Source: Pinibacter aurantiacus (GTDB lineage: Bacteria > Bacteroidota > Bacteroidia > Chitinophagales > Chitinophagaceae). Taken from it: a stretch of DNA of 64,000 bases. The notes under the pieces are model-generated. The model saw nothing but the letters and a program-made list of their open reading frames with translations, was not told the origin of the DNA and did no database searches. The position numbers and the translations under genes are program-made. How positions within the stretch are numbered: the first letter of the stretch is position 1; the number at the start of each line of letters is the position of its first letter. Shown piece by piece: positions 16,073 to 25,488 of this stretch. The stretch is from contig NZ_JAHSPG010000006.1 in the NCBI RefSeq assembly GCF_019130065.1, positions 248,001 to 312,000 of the forward strand. Reading direction: 5' to 3'.

Positions 16073-17404
16073 TTACAACACCGTTATAACAACTCTTCTA
16101 TTAATCTTTCTGTTCTTCTCGCTTGTGTTTGGCACCAGTGGTTGTGTTTCACCTTTGGAGCTTACGTCGATACGGTCGGCGGCGATGCCTTGTTTTTCAA
16201 GGTAGGCTGCTACTTCCTGCGCACGTTTGAGACCTACTTTATAGTTGGTAGCGGCAGAAGCAATATCGCAGGTGTGGCCAACGATAGCTATACGCATGTC
16301 GGGATATTTTTTCATAATGTCAGCAATGCTGTCAAGGCGGGAGTTGAGGCCCACTGGAACAGTAGTGCTGCCGATTTTTCCAAACTCAATAGGTTGTTGC
16401 ACCGTTGCTTTTTCTGCGTCGCTAATGGTTGGAGCTGGAGAGCTATCAGGTACTTGCACCGCTGGTACAGGTTCTACGATTTTCTGTGTGTCTTTGTTAG
16501 CTGCTGGTGGAGGCAGTTCCTTTAGTGTAAGGTCAGGTTCGGCATGAATATCAGCCGGTGCCGGTTTCGATTTTTTGCGGCCAAAACCAAGCTTCACTTG
16601 CACACCAAAAGCAATTGGTTTTGCGGAGCCCGTACCTTCCATGTTCAGCACAGTGCCGGGTGCAATATTGTTTACACCTGTCGCACTGTATGGTAGCATG
16701 GAGCCGCTGGCGTCTTTCTTGTACACGTTGGTTAGGCCGTAGTCTGCGTACACACCTGTGTAAAGGCGCATACATGAAGAGATCGGGAAACTCACACCTG
16801 TTGCAAGGCTTGCCATGGCGCCGGGCTTGAGGTCGAGGTTGTGAGTGCCACTCCAGTTTTGAATGGTGCCAAAGCCGTGTGCAGGCAGCTCTTTCAGTTC
16901 CACGTTCATATCAGGATAGTAGCCGGAAACTGCGATCTGGCTGGCAGATGCTTTTGCTTTTCCGCTAAATGGCAATATGAATTTTGCACCGCCATTGATG
17001 TACCATTGCGTTTTTTCTCCGGTGGTGTGGTATTGCAACATCAGCGGAACGGTTACCGCCCAAAAGGTTTGTTTCTCCTGGTAGTTCGTTGTTTTGATGT
17101 TGTATTGAAATGCCGAACCCGCGTCATCTACCTGGAAGGAAGAGTAGGGCAGCTCGCCATTTAGCGTTGCTTTTGTGGCATAGTATGCGCCGTTGATGCC
17201 GGTTAATACATTCCAGTGTTTTTGCACGGGAAACATATAACCAACGCCCAATGCACCACCAGCCTGTGGTTTGGCTTTACCACCGGGAAGGTCGTAATGC
17301 AATCCCTGCACGCCGCCGTTTACTTCGATGCTCAGTTCCTGTGATATTGCAGTGCCCGTGATGGCCAACAGGCCGAGTGACATTGCGAGCATTTTTCTGT
17401 TCAT
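16073..17404 (-). CDS. OmpA-family outer-membrane protein
   Basis: This 443-residue protein has a signal peptide (MNRKMLAMSLGLLAITGTAIS). Residues about 25-275 form a beta-barrel (GVQGLHYDLPGG, GALGVGYMFPV, WAVTVPLMLQYHT, FGVQVKLGFGRKK), then a Pro/Ala-rich linker (about 278-335) and a C-terminal OmpA domain (about 340-443) with the peptidoglycan-binding pattern MRIAIVGHTCDIASAATNY, LKRAQEVAAYLEKQGI, ISSKGE-type VSSKGETQP and NRRVVITVL. The protein links the outer membrane to the peptidoglycan. It is a single gene with its own terminator; the only oddity is the long linker. Confidence 0.93.
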   Translation of the reverse strand: MNRKMLAMSLGLLAITGTAISQELSIEVNGGVQGLHYDLPGGKAKPQAGGALGVGYMFPVQKHWNVLTGINGAYYATKATLNGELPYSSFQVDDAGSAFQYNIKTTNYQEKQTFWAVTVPLMLQYHTTGEKTQWYINGGAKFILPFSGKAKASASQIAVSGYYPDMNVELKELPAHGFGTIQNWSGTHNLDLKPGAMASLATGVSFPISSCMRLYTGVYADYGLTNVYKKDASGSMLPYSATGVNNIAPGTVLNMEGTGSAKPIAFGVQVKLGFGRKKSKPAPADIHAEPDLTLKELPPPAANKDTQKIVEPVPAVQVPDSSPAPTISDAEKATVQQPIEFGKIGSTTVPVGLNSRLDSIADIMKKYPDMRIAIVGHTCDIASAATNYKVGLKRAQEVAAYLEKQGIAADRIDVSSKGETQPLVPNTSEKNRKINRRVVITVL

Positions 17405-17505
17405 CTATAATGATTTTAATTTTTACAATTTTTAATTCCTGGATGCAGGTTCGTGAAACCGCTTTTTCAAATTTCAGCAAGTTTACAACCTGTACCGAAA
17501 GACCG

Positions 17506-17595
17506 CTTGTCATCCCGACGAAGGAGGGATCTGGGTGTTTTCTTTAGCAGCATTTAAGCGCAAGACTCAGATCCCTCGTTCCTCGGGATGACAAG
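17506..17595. repeat. Dispersed palindrome GTCATCCCGACGAAGGAGGGATCT, copy 1
   Basis: The left arm (17506-17532) CTTGTCATCCCGACGAAGG... and right arm (17567-17595) ...CCTCGGGATGACAAG pair with a few mismatches around a 35-base loop. The second copy, at 55039-55128, pairs perfectly over 28 bp. I have seen the same consensus in other Bacteroidota genomes. Confidence 0.9.
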
Positions 17596-17620
17596 GAACA
17601 TTCTTTCAGTATTTCAAACA

Positions 17621-17640
17621 ACTTCTAATTCCTAACTCCT
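17621..17640. repeat. Short AATTAGG word array
   Basis: ACTTCTAATTCCTAACTCCT lies directly at the 3' end of the minus-strand MBG gene. The same words (AATTAGGAATTAG) occur at 23353-23392 and 26698-26727. Confidence 0.7.
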
Positions 17641-17642
17641 GT

Positions 17643-20600
17643 TTACTTCACCAGCAAGTTCACGCTCGCTTTTGCTCCATTCTTCAACAACAGCGTTATG
17701 TAATACAAGCCGCGTGCAGATGGCGCTGTGATCGTTTGCGTTGCTTTCACGTTGGTGATCTCCTGCTGTATCTTGCCCGACATATCTACGATCGCCATTT
17801 TAGCGCCTTGCAATGCGGCGTCGGTATAGGTGCATGTTACGGTTGCGCTGGAACCTGCTGTTACCGGGTTAGGGTACACTTTAATTCCGGCAGTAACTGT
17901 AGCACTTCCATTTAATGTCAACGGACATGATTGTATTGCTTCGCCGTTTTTGTCGGTAGCAATTACATAGTATGTGCCGCTCAGCGCACTTGGCTCGCTA
18001 TAGTAAGCTGAAGTTTGGCCAGACACCAAGCTGTTGTTTTTGTACCATTCCCACTTGGTGTAGTTGTTGCTGCTGTTGTCAAACATCAGCACATCGCTCC
18101 AGTGTTGTCTTACTGCAGAAGCTGATCTGTAATTCACATTATTGGTTACAGAAGGCGCCGCAAAGTGGTTGGCATCACCCGCCTGAGATGCAGTGATCAC
18201 AGCATGTCCCGGCAGTACCGGAGTAAGTGAATTGCCACTGATGGTTGCAACGTCTGTGCTTGAAATACCATAGGAAATTGTAAGGCCGCTGTTCACTGTT
18301 GCATTCAACTGAACCGGTAGTATATCTGTTGTACAACCTATTGTTAAATCCTGCACCCAGGTAATTACCTGTGGCGCTTTGGTAATGGTAAGGTTGTTGC
18401 CAACATAACTGATGATATAATTGCTACCTGCGCCAACCGTTCCCTGTTGGATCGCGTAAGTACCTGCATTTTCTCCGGCTACTCTTGTTAAGCCGCCGGT
18501 AATCACGCTTGTGCCATCGCCGTTTTTCCAACCTGTTGCAACGTAAGTCAACGCAGGATCAGCCGTGCCGTAAACTTTTGTTTGCGCGTTGGCGGTAATG
18601 GTTAGCGTTGCAGGAGTAATCGTGAAATTGCCCGCAGTATAAGTAATGATGTAGTTGTTGCCGGCGCTCAGTGTATTTTGATTGATCGCGTAGCTGCTCA
18701 CATTCTCTCCAGCGATTCTTTTCAGCAATCCGGTGATCACACTTGTGCCGTCACCATTTACCCAACCGGTTGCAACGTAAGTCAACGCAGGATCTGCATC
18801 ACCATATACTTTGGTTTTGTTTTCTGCCGTAATGTTTAATGGAACGGCAGTTATTGAAAGATTACCCGCTACGTAAGTGATGTTATAATTCGGATTAACT
18901 GCACTTGCTGCCGTGATTGGATAGTTGCCCACATTACTTGCTGCCGTTGCAGTGGTGGTAATGGTTGGAGCGGTGGTAAGACTTGAAACGCCATCTCCAT
19001 TTACCCAGCCGCTATACGTTGCGGTAAATGTTGGAAGAACTGCACCATAAGCTTTGGTTTTGTCTTCCGCCGTAACGGTCAACGCTGCCGGAGTGATCGA
19101 CAATTTTCCATTTACATAGATGATGGTATAGTTTGCGTCGGCTGCTCCGCTTGCACCAATTGGATAATCGCCTACGCTGCTCGCAGCGGTGGCAGTTGTA
19201 GTAACTGTTGGTGCTGTCGTCAGTGTTGTCGGATCATCATTGTTTACAAAACCACTGTAGTGAACAGTTAACGCCGGATTGTTTTCTCCGTAGATTTTTG
19301 TTTTATCATCCGCAGTGATGGTTAGCACTGCAGGGGTTACAGAAAGATTGCCTGGCACGTATGTTATGGTATAGTTGGCATCAACTGCACCACTCGCTGT
19401 AACAGGGTAATTGCCAACTACGCTTGACGGAGTAGCAGTGGTGGTGATTGTTGGCGCAGTAGTAAGGGATGAGGCATTTTCGCCATTCACAAAACCAGTG
19501 TAGCTGGCCGTTAACGCCGGATTGTTCGCTCCGTAGACTTTTGTTTTGTCATCTGCCGTAATGGTCAATGCTGCCGGAGTTACCGAAAGGTTACCCGCAA
19601 CAAAATTGATGGTGTAGTTAGGGGCTACTGCCTGTGACGGTGTGATAGGGTAGTTGCCTACAGGGCTCGATACCGTGGCTGTAGTGGTTACCTTTACCAA
19701 AGTGGTGATATCACTCTCATCATCTCCATTTACCCAGCCATTGTAAGTAACCAGTAACGCGGGGTTGTTATCGCCATACACTTTTGAAGCATCATATGCA
19801 GTGATAGTCAACGTGGCTGGTGTTACAGAAAGGTTACCCTGCGCATAAGTAATGTCATAGTTCGGAACTACAGCACCGCTTGCAGTTACAGGATAATTAC
19901 CGACTGCGCTTGCAGACGTAGCTGTTGTGCTTACAATAGGCAGGGTAGTTATATCAGAAGTATTGTCTCCATTTACCCAGCCGCTATAGCTTGCCGTAAG
20001 TGCAGGAACATTTGCTCCGTAAACTTTCGTTTGATCATCTGCAGTGATGGTCAATGCCGCATTGGTTATTGTAAGGTGTCCCGTTTGATAACCGATGGTA
20101 TAGTTTGGATTGACAGCGCCACTTGCAGTAATAGGGTAAAGGCCAACAGCGCTTGATGCAACCGCTGGTACCGAAATCATTGGCGCCGTTGTAAAGCTGG
20201 ACGCATCATCACCGGCTACCCAACCGTTGTAACTAATTGTTAGTGTTGGAATGCTTGCTCCATAGACTTTTGTTTTGTCATCTGCAATAACGGTTAACGG
20301 TGCGGGAGTGATGTTGAAGTTTGCACCTACATAAGTGATAGCATAATTGCTGCTTGCTGCTACTGTTCCTTGCGTGATGGCATAAGTGCCTACGTTATTA
20401 CCTGCAGCTCTTACAACATTACCTGTAACTACATCCCCGTTTACCAACGCTGAAGAAGTGAATGTTAATGCCGGATCAGCGGTTCCATACATTTTGCTTG
20501 CGGCCGCTGCTGTTATGGTAAGAGTTTTCTGATTGATTACAAGTGTTTGCTGTGCATCCACCGGTGCGCCGTGATTAACGTCTCCTGCTTGTGATGCTTT

Positions 20601-22766
20601 GATGACAACATTTCCCGCTGCAATAATATGTACTTTGTTCCCGCCAACAATGGTCGCTATGCTCGTATTCATACTTGTATAAGTGATGGCCGGTCCCGGG
20701 TTGGTGCTTGATGCGCTCAACGTAAGATCTGCATCACCATAAGTGCTCACAGGTAAAGCCGACAATGTGAGTGTTGGCAAACTGTTTACAGTCATGGTGT
20801 ATCCTCTGCTCCCGGTGTATGGTCCCACGCCGGAGGACGCATCAGTGGCTGTAATGGTGAAAACGGAAGGGCCGCTTGCAGTTGGTGTGCCAGATAAAAT
20901 ACCAGTTGTTGGATTTAATGTTAGACCCGCTGGTAGTGTGCCGGAAGTAACTGCATATGAGTAGGGTGAAGTACCACCGGATGCTGTTACAGTAGTGGCA
21001 GTGTAAGCCACGTTTTGATCACCCGCTGGCAGTGTGGTTGGTGAAACGGATATAGTTGGAGCTCCCACTGTTATCGAATAATTCCGCGTTGCTGTTTTTG
21101 CGGTAGCGTCAGTAACTGTCACTGTGAAGTTAAAAACGCCGCCAGCCGTCGCTGTACCTGATATTATTCCCAATGAAGGAGACAAGGTTAATCCAGCCGG
21201 CAGAGAGCCTGCGGTGAGGGCGAAACTATAAGGTGTTGTGCCGTTTGATGCGCTTAATGTTTGGCTATAAGCTGAAGCGATAGCCGGTGCCGGTATCGTT
21301 GACGGAGAAATAGAAAGCAATGAAACGGTAAATGTGTTTGTATTGCTGTTCACACTCGTATTGCCCGCCGCATCGGTGGCTGTTGCTTGTACATTATGCG
21401 CACCTGATACCAGTGCTGTAGGTTGTACTAAGTTCCAGTTGCCGCTAGCATCGGCAGTTGTAGTGCCAATTGAAGAGCCATCAACGATAACGTTTATGGT
21501 GGTATTCATTTCTGCAGTACCGGTATAAGACGGTGTGGTCGTTGTGGAAGTTCCTCCGTTTAATGGAGTTATTACCATCGGCGCGGTTGGCGCAACGTCG
21601 TCAATGGTCCATGTATAGGTTGCTGGTGTTACGCTTGTGTTGCCAGCTGCATCTTTTGCCATTACATAAAACGTGTGAGTACCTGCGGCCAGGCCAGTAT
21701 AAGTCAGTGGAGCCGTAACTGTAATATAAGCTCCGGCATCCCGGTGTGCTTGAAAAGTTGAAGGTGTTTCGCTACTGGTAAATGAGAAACTTGCATTTGT
21801 GGAATTAGTAAGTGCCGGTGGCGCTGACGTTATAGTTGTGGTTGGAGCCGTTTTATCAATTTGATAAAAGGAGGTTATTGAGTATGGCGCATTGGTAGGA
21901 ACGCTGCTCATTCCTGTGCCGTTTACAACAAGACTTATACCTCCATCGCCGGAGCCGGTGTTAACTGTTACGGTGTAGGTCGTACCGCTTCCGCTAACAC
22001 TGCTAACACTGGCGCCTGATAAACCTGCCATTGTTAAATCAAATGCGGCCGCGGTAACGTTTGTAACACTTGTACTAAATATTACCTTGTATGTAACGGT
22101 TGATGCATTGGTTGTGTGCGGGGATGTTTCAGTAACACTGCTAACAGTTACGGGAGCAGGGGTGGTGAATGACAGCTGTGGCCCGTAAGCTGTACCCGTG
22201 GCATTGGTTGCGTATGCCCTTACATAATAAGTTGTTCCCGGAGAAAGGCTGCTTGCATTTACAGAAATTGCGCCTGTGCCGGTACCGTTGGTCAGCTTAG
22301 TATCATTAATGTCTGGGCTGGAGCTTGTGCTGTAAACAATTCCTTTTTCCGATACTGGTCCATTACCTGCGAAGCTTACGTTGCCTGTCATGGTTGCCGT
22401 TGTAAAGGTGACACTATTAACCGCGCCGGTTGTTACCTCGGCGGCGGCCAACACCGTAAGCGTCGACAGCGCACAGCCCGCATCCTTGTACCAGTTGCCT
22501 GTACCCGAAGAGTAAGATGTGGGAATATCCTGAGTGGAAAGGTTATGGTATCGCAGATCGCCTGCGTTGCCCAGCATAAGCATCCACGTACCGCCAACAG
22601 GATATAAGTGCCAGGTGCCCTGGCTACCACTTCCCGAAAATTCGGAGCCGCTCCAGTTAAGCGTTACTGTTGATGTCTCGTTACAGTCCGTAAGTTTCAC
22701 GCTTTGGGAAAATAGCGAACTGGTGAGTAATAGTAATAAGATCGACAAGTAGAGTTTTTGTCTCAT
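17643..22766 (-). CDS. Giant MBG-repeat surface protein with T9SS sorting domain
   Basis: This 1707-residue protein has a signal peptide (MRQKLYLSILLLLLTSSLFSQ). In order it shows a fibronectin-like region, an Ig-like region (AKDAAGNTSVTP, then a Big-type module), two putative Ig (He_PIG) modules (LPAGLTLSPSLGIISGTAT and LPAGLTLNPTTGILSGTPT), an Ig-like module with STYGDADLTL, nine MBG repeats of about 80 residues each beginning LTITA-D-TKVYG, one further Ig-like module, and a type A T9SS sorting domain (IKVYPNPVTAGS ... GLYYITLLLKNG). It should be exported by the type IX system and anchored to or released from the surface as an adhesin-like fibre. No enzymatic part is visible. Nearby genes do not share its direction closely except the LytTR pair. 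Confidence 0.94.
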   Translation of the reverse strand: MRQKLYLSILLLLLTSSLFSQSVKLTDCNETSTVTLNWSGSEFSGSGSQGTWHLYPVGGTWMLMLGNAGDLRYHNLSTQDIPTSYSSGTGNWYKDAGCALSTLTVLAAAEVTTGAVNSVTFTTATMTGNVSFAGNGPVSEKGIVYSTSSSPDINDTKLTNGTGTGAISVNASSLSPGTTYYVRAYATNATGTAYGPQLSFTTPAPVTVSSVTETSPHTTNASTVTYKVIFSTSVTNVTAAAFDLTMAGLSGASVSSVSGSGTTYTVTVNTGSGDGGISLVVNGTGMSSVPTNAPYSITSFYQIDKTAPTTTITSAPPALTNSTNASFSFTSSETPSTFQAHRDAGAYITVTAPLTYTGLAAGTHTFYVMAKDAAGNTSVTPATYTWTIDDVAPTAPMVITPLNGGTSTTTTPSYTGTAEMNTTINVIVDGSSIGTTTADASGNWNLVQPTALVSGAHNVQATATDAAGNTSVNSNTNTFTVSLLSISPSTIPAPAIASAYSQTLSASNGTTPYSFALTAGSLPAGLTLSPSLGIISGTATAGGVFNFTVTVTDATAKTATRNYSITVGAPTISVSPTTLPAGDQNVAYTATTVTASGGTSPYSYAVTSGTLPAGLTLNPTTGILSGTPTASGPSVFTITATDASSGVGPYTGSRGYTMTVNSLPTLTLSALPVSTYGDADLTLSASSTNPGPAITYTSMNTSIATIVGGNKVHIIAAGNVVIKASQAGDVNHGAPVDAQQTLVINQKTLTITAAAASKMYGTADPALTFTSSALVNGDVVTGNVVRAAGNNVGTYAITQGTVAASSNYAITYVGANFNITPAPLTVIADDKTKVYGASIPTLTISYNGWVAGDDASSFTTAPMISVPAVASSAVGLYPITASGAVNPNYTIGYQTGHLTITNAALTITADDQTKVYGANVPALTASYSGWVNGDNTSDITTLPIVSTTATSASAVGNYPVTASGAVVPNYDITYAQGNLSVTPATLTITAYDASKVYGDNNPALLVTYNGWVNGDDESDITTLVKVTTTATVSSPVGNYPITPSQAVAPNYTINFVAGNLSVTPAALTITADDKTKVYGANNPALTASYTGFVNGENASSLTTAPTITTTATPSSVVGNYPVTASGAVDANYTITYVPGNLSVTPAVLTITADDKTKIYGENNPALTVHYSGFVNNDDPTTLTTAPTVTTTATAASSVGDYPIGASGAADANYTIIYVNGKLSITPAALTVTAEDKTKAYGAVLPTFTATYSGWVNGDGVSSLTTAPTITTTATAASNVGNYPITAASAVNPNYNITYVAGNLSITAVPLNITAENKTKVYGDADPALTYVATGWVNGDGTSVITGLLKRIAGENVSSYAINQNTLSAGNNYIITYTAGNFTITPATLTITANAQTKVYGTADPALTYVATGWKNGDGTSVITGGLTRVAGENAGTYAIQQGTVGAGSNYIISYVGNNLTITKAPQVITWVQDLTIGCTTDILPVQLNATVNSGLTISYGISSTDVATISGNSLTPVLPGHAVITASQAGDANHFAAPSVTNNVNYRSASAVRQHWSDVLMFDNSSNNYTKWEWYKNNSLVSGQTSAYYSEPSALSGTYYVIATDKNGEAIQSCPLTLNGSATVTAGIKVYPNPVTAGSSATVTCTYTDAALQGAKMAIVDMSGKIQQEITNVKATQTITAPSARGLYYITLLLKNGAKASVNLLVK
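18390..20535. repeat. Nine-unit tandem coding repeat (about 234-243 bp each)
   Basis: This is the DNA level of the MBG array, inside the 1707-residue gene. From N- to C-terminus the first unit and the last two have one ending type (GTYAIxQGTVxxxSNY), while six central units share another (SAVGNYPVTASGAVxxNY). The units are diverged but alignable, as expected for domain duplication rather than a CRISPR. Confidence 0.85.
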
Positions 22767-23131
22767 ATAAATGGGTTTGTCAGCCTTGATAAAGGCGTAC
22801 TATAATTGTGACTAATTGGAAACAGAAATTTGTATTGAATTGTAGTGGTGCGCCCTGCTATAGTCGCGGGTTGGTTTCATATCTGCAAAAAATGGAGAAT
22901 GACGGCATGGCGTACACGATACTGCTATGCTGCCAAAACCGGGTTTGGGTGCGGTTAGTTGTCATGGTTTAGGTTGATTATATTAAAATAACAGGCTATA
23001 CGTGCCCGTTAAGCGCTGCAAAGAAATCCAAAAAAACGGAATAGTACTATTAATTTTTCGGGACAGTACGCAAGTTGTTAGTAGATGGTGTAAAAGTTCG
23101 CGTGTGCGTGTGGGTGAGGAAAGAGAAGCAC

Positions 23132-23166
23132 TCAGATGACGCTGATTGGACTGATTTACACAGATG
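23132..23166. repeat. GATTTACACAGATG word element
   Basis: The stretch TCAGATGACGCTGATTGG followed by ACTGATTTACACAGATG is a degenerate tandem of an 8-10 bp word (GATTnnACnGAT). It is related to the near-perfect inverted repeat at 36124-36288 (ACGGATTAGACGGATTTACACGG). Confidence 0.6.
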
Positions 23167-23169
23167 TTT

Positions 23170-23314
23170 TCTTAGTGAAACTTAGTGCCCTCAGTGTCTT
23201 GGTGTTGAAAAAACTCTCCGGCATTTTCGCTGTTCATGGTTTACAACAAACTAAAAGTTTGACGTTCGAAATATTTACCACTTAGGCACTAAGGGCACTT
23301 AGCCGCACTAAGGG
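23170..23314. repeat. Inverted word repeat, CTTAGTG family, copy 2
   Basis: The left arm (23170-23205: CTTAGTGAAACTTAGTGCCC ...) and the right arm (23276-23314: ...CACTTAGGCACTAAGGGCAC) are inverse versions of the same words, separated by about 70 bp. It is a looser version of the 6229-6320 palindrome. Confidence 0.85.
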
Positions 23315-23352
23315 TTTACACGATTGTCTTCAAAATGTTTTGCTGCCAGCCC

Positions 23353-23392
23353 AAATTTCTAGTTCCTAATTTCTAATTCCTAATTTCTTAGA
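23353..23392. repeat. AATTAGG word array overlapping the LytTR stop
   Basis: TTTCTAGTTCCTAATTTC followed by TAATTCCTAATTTCTTAG repeats a 7-11 bp word. Read on the minus strand the array begins TTC TAA GAAATTAGGAATTAG, so it includes the stop codon of the response regulator gene. Confidence 0.85.
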
Positions 23393-24125
23393 AGTTCCGG
23401 TACTGCTTATCAATAAACTGGTGAAACTCTTCCCTGTAAGTTTCTCCGATGGGGAGTTCGAATGTATGTACGCGAACAGTGGTGCGTTCAATCACATCAA
23501 CATAATTCAAAGAAATGATGAACGATTTATGAATGCGAATGAACTTATACGGTCGCAGCTGGTCCTCGAATTTTCTGAGGTTTTGCAGCACCATCACTTT
23601 GCCCTTCGTGGTGTGAATGGTAACATAGTTGCCCGAGCCTTCGAGATAGTAGATGCTATCCAGCATTACTTTGATCATCCGGCTGTCAGACTTTACAAAA
23701 ATAAAATCATCCTTTTCCGGAGAGAGGAGTTGTGATGGTTGAGTGGACAACGGGCTTTGCTCTGCGCCACTGATGGAGCGAACTTTTTTTACCGCACGTT
23801 CAAATCTCGCGAAAGAAAAAGGTTTCAATAAATAGTCCACCACATCCATTTCATAACCCTGCAAAGCAAAATCAGGATAGGCTGTGGTTAAGATCACATT
23901 GGTATTTTGTGGCAGTCGCTGCGCAAGCGTAAGGCCGTTGATGCGGCTCATCTGTATGTCGAGAAACACCAGGTCGAATTGTACTTTGCCGGCACTTATG
24001 TCCTGCAGTGCTTTCGCTGGATCTTTGTAAACCTGCACCAGTTCAAGGTCGGGAATGCGCTTGGCATATTCGGTGATTACGCCGAGTGCATTTGCTTCAT
24101 CATCAATCGCGATGCATGTTATCAT
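23388..24125 (-). CDS. LytTR-family response regulator
   Basis: This 245-residue protein has a receiver domain (acidic pocket Asp8/Asp9, phospho-acceptor Asp56 in VFLDIQMS, Thr80/81 and Lys101 in YLLKPFS) and a C-terminal LytTR DNA-binding domain (about 138-240) with DFIFVKSDSRMIKVMLDSIYYLEG, NYVTIHTTKGK and FIRIHKSFIISLNYVDVI. The start overlaps the 3' end of the kinase gene by 23 bp, so the two are translationally coupled. It binds direct repeats and usually activates nearby genes. The strongest candidate site is the 21-bp-spaced direct repeat at 25282-25310. Confidence 0.95.
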   Translation of the reverse strand: MITCIAIDDEANALGVITEYAKRIPDLELVQVYKDPAKALQDISAGKVQFDLVFLDIQMSRINGLTLAQRLPQNTNVILTTAYPDFALQGYEMDVVDYLLKPFSFARFERAVKKVRSISGAEQSPLSTQPSQLLSPEKDDFIFVKSDSRMIKVMLDSIYYLEGSGNYVTIHTTKGKVMVLQNLRKFEDQLRPYKFIRIHKSFIISLNYVDVIERTTVRVHTFELPIGETYREEFHQFIDKQYRNF

Positions 24126-25245
24126 AAGCTAAGTCAATTTGAAGTTCTGCAATATATTTTCCGTCAAGTTCCTGTAATGAAATGGTATGATGACCGGGAT
24201 ACAACAATGAAAGCCTGCGTTGCAAGTTTGGCAAGCCAATGCCGCTTGTCGCATCTTTCACTTTTCCTTCATCAATTACATTTTCTACGCGGTACAACAG
24301 TTGTTTGTTTTTGATGGCAATTAATGCAGTGATGGGGATTTCTTCAGTGCCCAATTGACCGTGTTTACAGGCGTTTTCAAGAAAGGTACTAAGTATCAGG
24401 GGCGCAATCATGCATTCTCTGCCGGGCTCATCAATATCGGTTCTAAGTATGATCACATCATCTGTAAAACGGAAAAGATGAAGTTTGATAAATTGCTTTA
24501 AGTATTCAATCTCTTTGTGCACCGACACCCTCTCGTCTTTGTTGTGTAAAACATAACGCAGCAGATCGGATAACTCCAGCAGTGCATCTGCCGTGGACGC
24601 TGACTGTATTAACGCGAGATAGTAAATATCATTAATAGTGTTGAACAGAAAATGTGGATTGAGCTGGTAGCGGAGCAATGCCAGCTCGGCACTTGTTTTT
24701 TCCTGTTGTAAAATTCTTGTCTCCCTGTCTTTCACGAACCAATCTCTCATATACGCATATCCGATTCCAAGCAACAGATACACCAGTACACTCACACTGG
24801 ACCAAAGCCACGCAATTGGCGATAGTTGTAATGTAGTCATTCCCATCGCTTTGGCGCCTGTATTAATGATTGGTTTAACTTCCCTTGTAGGTGAAAGCAA
24901 CCATCTCTGCCCCGCAAGGTCCACATTGGCAAGTACAAATATTATAACGGGTACAATTATAATTAAGGGATAGAATTTCCTTTTGGCGATAAAATATGGA
25001 AAGATGACAAACGCACCGAGTGACAACGAAAGGAAACCATTACAGTGGATAAAGAACCTGCGCATAATGACAATGTGCACATCGTTCACTTTCAATAGTG
25101 TTCCCGACAAAATATAGAACAGGAACCAGAAGGCCTGGAACATCAAAAACAGCATCACAATCTGCTTGATTTTGCTGCCTGAAGTCGGTTGTGTATTGGT
25201 TAAAGGCATGCTGCAAATTATCCATTTATATGAAAGTCGCAACAT
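24103..25245 (-). CDS. LytS-type sensor histidine kinase
   Basis: This 380-residue protein has four transmembrane helices (about residues 28-52, 63-88, 91-112 and 138-166), then a His_kinase domain with LRYQLNPHFLFNTIND (phospho-acceptor His198) and a GHKL ATPase part (LILSTFLENACKHG near 284 and SGIGLPNLQRRLSLLYP near 333). There is no extracytoplasmic ligand domain, so the signal is probably sensed within the membrane. The first ATG (25245) is used here; an ATG at 25209 is also possible since neither has a strong ribosome-binding site. It is divergent from the TlpA-like gene at 25489. Confidence 0.94.
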   Translation of the reverse strand: MLRLSYKWIICSMPLTNTQPTSGSKIKQIVMLFLMFQAFWFLFYILSGTLLKVNDVHIVIMRRFFIHCNGFLSLSLGAFVIFPYFIAKRKFYPLIIIVPVIIFVLANVDLAGQRWLLSPTREVKPIINTGAKAMGMTTLQLSPIAWLWSSVSVLVYLLLGIGYAYMRDWFVKDRETRILQQEKTSAELALLRYQLNPHFLFNTINDIYYLALIQSASTADALLELSDLLRYVLHNKDERVSVHKEIEYLKQFIKLHLFRFTDDVIILRTDIDEPGRECMIAPLILSTFLENACKHGQLGTEEIPITALIAIKNKQLLYRVENVIDEGKVKDATSGIGLPNLQRRLSLLYPGHHTISLQELDGKYIAELQIDLAYDNMHRD

Positions 25246-25281
25246 TTTGAGGGGTAAATCGGAAATCTACAATCGGAATGA

Positions 25282-25310
25282 GTGTTCACGTAATTTATTG
25301 GGGTGTTCAC
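25282..25310. promoter_or_regulatory. Direct repeat GTGTTCAC, 21-bp period: candidate LytTR operator
   Basis: GTGTTCAC occurs at 25282-25289 and again at 25303-25310, a repeat distance of exactly 21 bp (two helical turns); extended to 10 bases the copies differ by one. LytTR domains such as AgrA are known to bind 9-bp direct repeats of this period. It lies 37-65 bp upstream of the kinase start in the divergent gap shared with the TlpA-like gene. Confidence 0.6.
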
Positions 25311-25488
25311 ATATTTGACCCAAACCGGAAATAATAATTTGATAATTATGTACTGTCAACGACGGAGCACGAGAAAAGCAAAAATTAAAAAGTAAAAAGT
25401 AAAAAGGGTAGCCGCTATTTGGCTTTTTGCTTTTGAATTTTGACTTGCGATAGACGCGTTTGCTTCGCTCACCCAAAAATACAACCTG

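Larger units (their letters stand above)
22767..23387. other. 621-bp intergenic region with stacked repeat families
   Basis: Between the MBG gene start and the LytTR stop there is no gene. The first 360 bp (22767-23130) hold the MBG promoter region and no clear structure. The rest holds three different repeat families in series: an ACTGATTTACACAGATG element (23132-23166), a CTTAGTG inverted pair (23170-23314) and an AATTAGG word array (23353-23392). Confidence 0.75.

Noticed and set aside
18390-20535. Regularly spaced repeats that might suggest a CRISPR or satellite
   Set aside because: They are in-frame, about 240 bp long and diverged, and encode MBG domains of one protein.
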